Shown here: piece by piece, positions 63,620-64,000 of the stretch
Position numbering within the stretch: the stretch's first letter is position 1
How the letters are laid out: every line of letters starts with the position of its first letter
From: Arenicola marina
Lineage: Eukaryota > Annelida > Polychaeta > Arenicolidae
NCBI GenBank assembly: GCA_964019135.1
Contig: OZ025252.1
Coordinates: 47,900,959 to 47,964,958, forward strand
DNA: 64,000 nt
Direction of reading: 5' to 3'
The notes under the pieces: model-generated
Database searches by the model: none
What the model was told of the DNA's origin: nothing
What the model saw: only the letters and a program-made list of their open reading frames with translations
Position numbers and translations under genes: made by a program

Positions 63620-64000
63620 GTGAGTTATAACGGGATGGAGGAGAATCGTCGCTGCCTTGGGTTCGCTCGACAGATTCTGTTATTGACAACATATTTGCCC
63701 CATCGACACAAATTCTGTTACTACGTCGGTAGCTATGTGTTGTCTTTATCGTAATTTCAATATTGTAATCGAATTTTGTAAATATATTTAGGTATCGCAG
63801 TGCTAATATATGTAAGTGGCACCGCACAGTTACCTCTTCGCCTGACATACTATTCAAATAAACTGAATATGTGGGTGTTATTATGGCTAATCCTTGCTTC
63901 CCTGTGTTCCCAGATGGTTCGCTTTACCGCTGTAGTGATATGACTGGCATAGGTTAAAGCGTCCTTCTCCCAGTGACAACATTCACCGGACTAACGCCAA

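Overview
This is animal (metazoan) nuclear DNA. About fifty short exons on the + strand lie between GT/AG introns, and nearly all open frames that matter start after an AG and end before a GT. The introns are full of minisatellites, and an intact CR1/Jockey-type LINE sits in one of them. There are no operons, ribosome binding sites or bacterial promoters. A marine invertebrate, perhaps a mollusc, is my guess from the intron style and the PHD-finger LINE, but the sequence does not fix the taxon.

One giant gene runs through the whole window, from before base 320 to beyond base 63619. It encodes a rod of tandem spectrin repeats. The repeated signature (a Cys-Ser-Asp then Gly-Asp segment in one repeat, a Pro-Asn-Thr then Gly segment in the next, and Trp-Leu-Lys-Asp-Met-Glu near the end) best fits a nesprin of the SYNE1/Msp300 family, the outer-nuclear-membrane cytoskeletal linkers. 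The CH and KASH domains would lie outside the window. From 320 to 33182 the gene is extremely regular. Exon types A (165 nt), B (324-327 nt) and C (153 nt) follow each other in phase 0 and form about 14 copies of a roughly 215-residue double spectrin repeat. Some copies have fused exons (489, 642, 480, 306 nt), and in others B is split by an extra intron, yet the sums stay the same. Exons at 33481-36147 are more divergent. The rod resumes at 55163-63619.

Between those rod parts, in a 19 kb gap, a single exon of 4623 coding bases (45484-50106) ends in a stop codon followed by an AATAAA signal. It encodes 1541 mostly disordered residues with eight Thr-Gln-Thr dynein-light-chain (LC8) motifs, several spaced exactly 8 residues apart, and one SxIP-type EB1 motif. 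It is either an alternative last exon of the giant gene or a nested gene; a possible first exon is at 39417-39497. This is the most interesting coding feature here.

The second striking theme is that many tandem repeats are anchored on splice junctions. Copies of an exon end plus its donor, or of an acceptor plus exon start, have been amplified into the intron. The clearest cases are 11281-15035 (about 100 copies), 55265-57296 (about 38 copies), 10771-10979, 20161-20395, 18990-20027 and smaller duplications at 4323-4456, 21912-22098 and 34074-34163. The copy that keeps the family exon length is always the one nearest the exon. Another intron array (22765-23590) holds 19 perfect palindromic CRE/ATF sites. 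The remaining intergenic-looking DNA (36148-45483, 50206-55162, 57861-62811) is intron with more minisatellites and the LINE (about 58497-62364).
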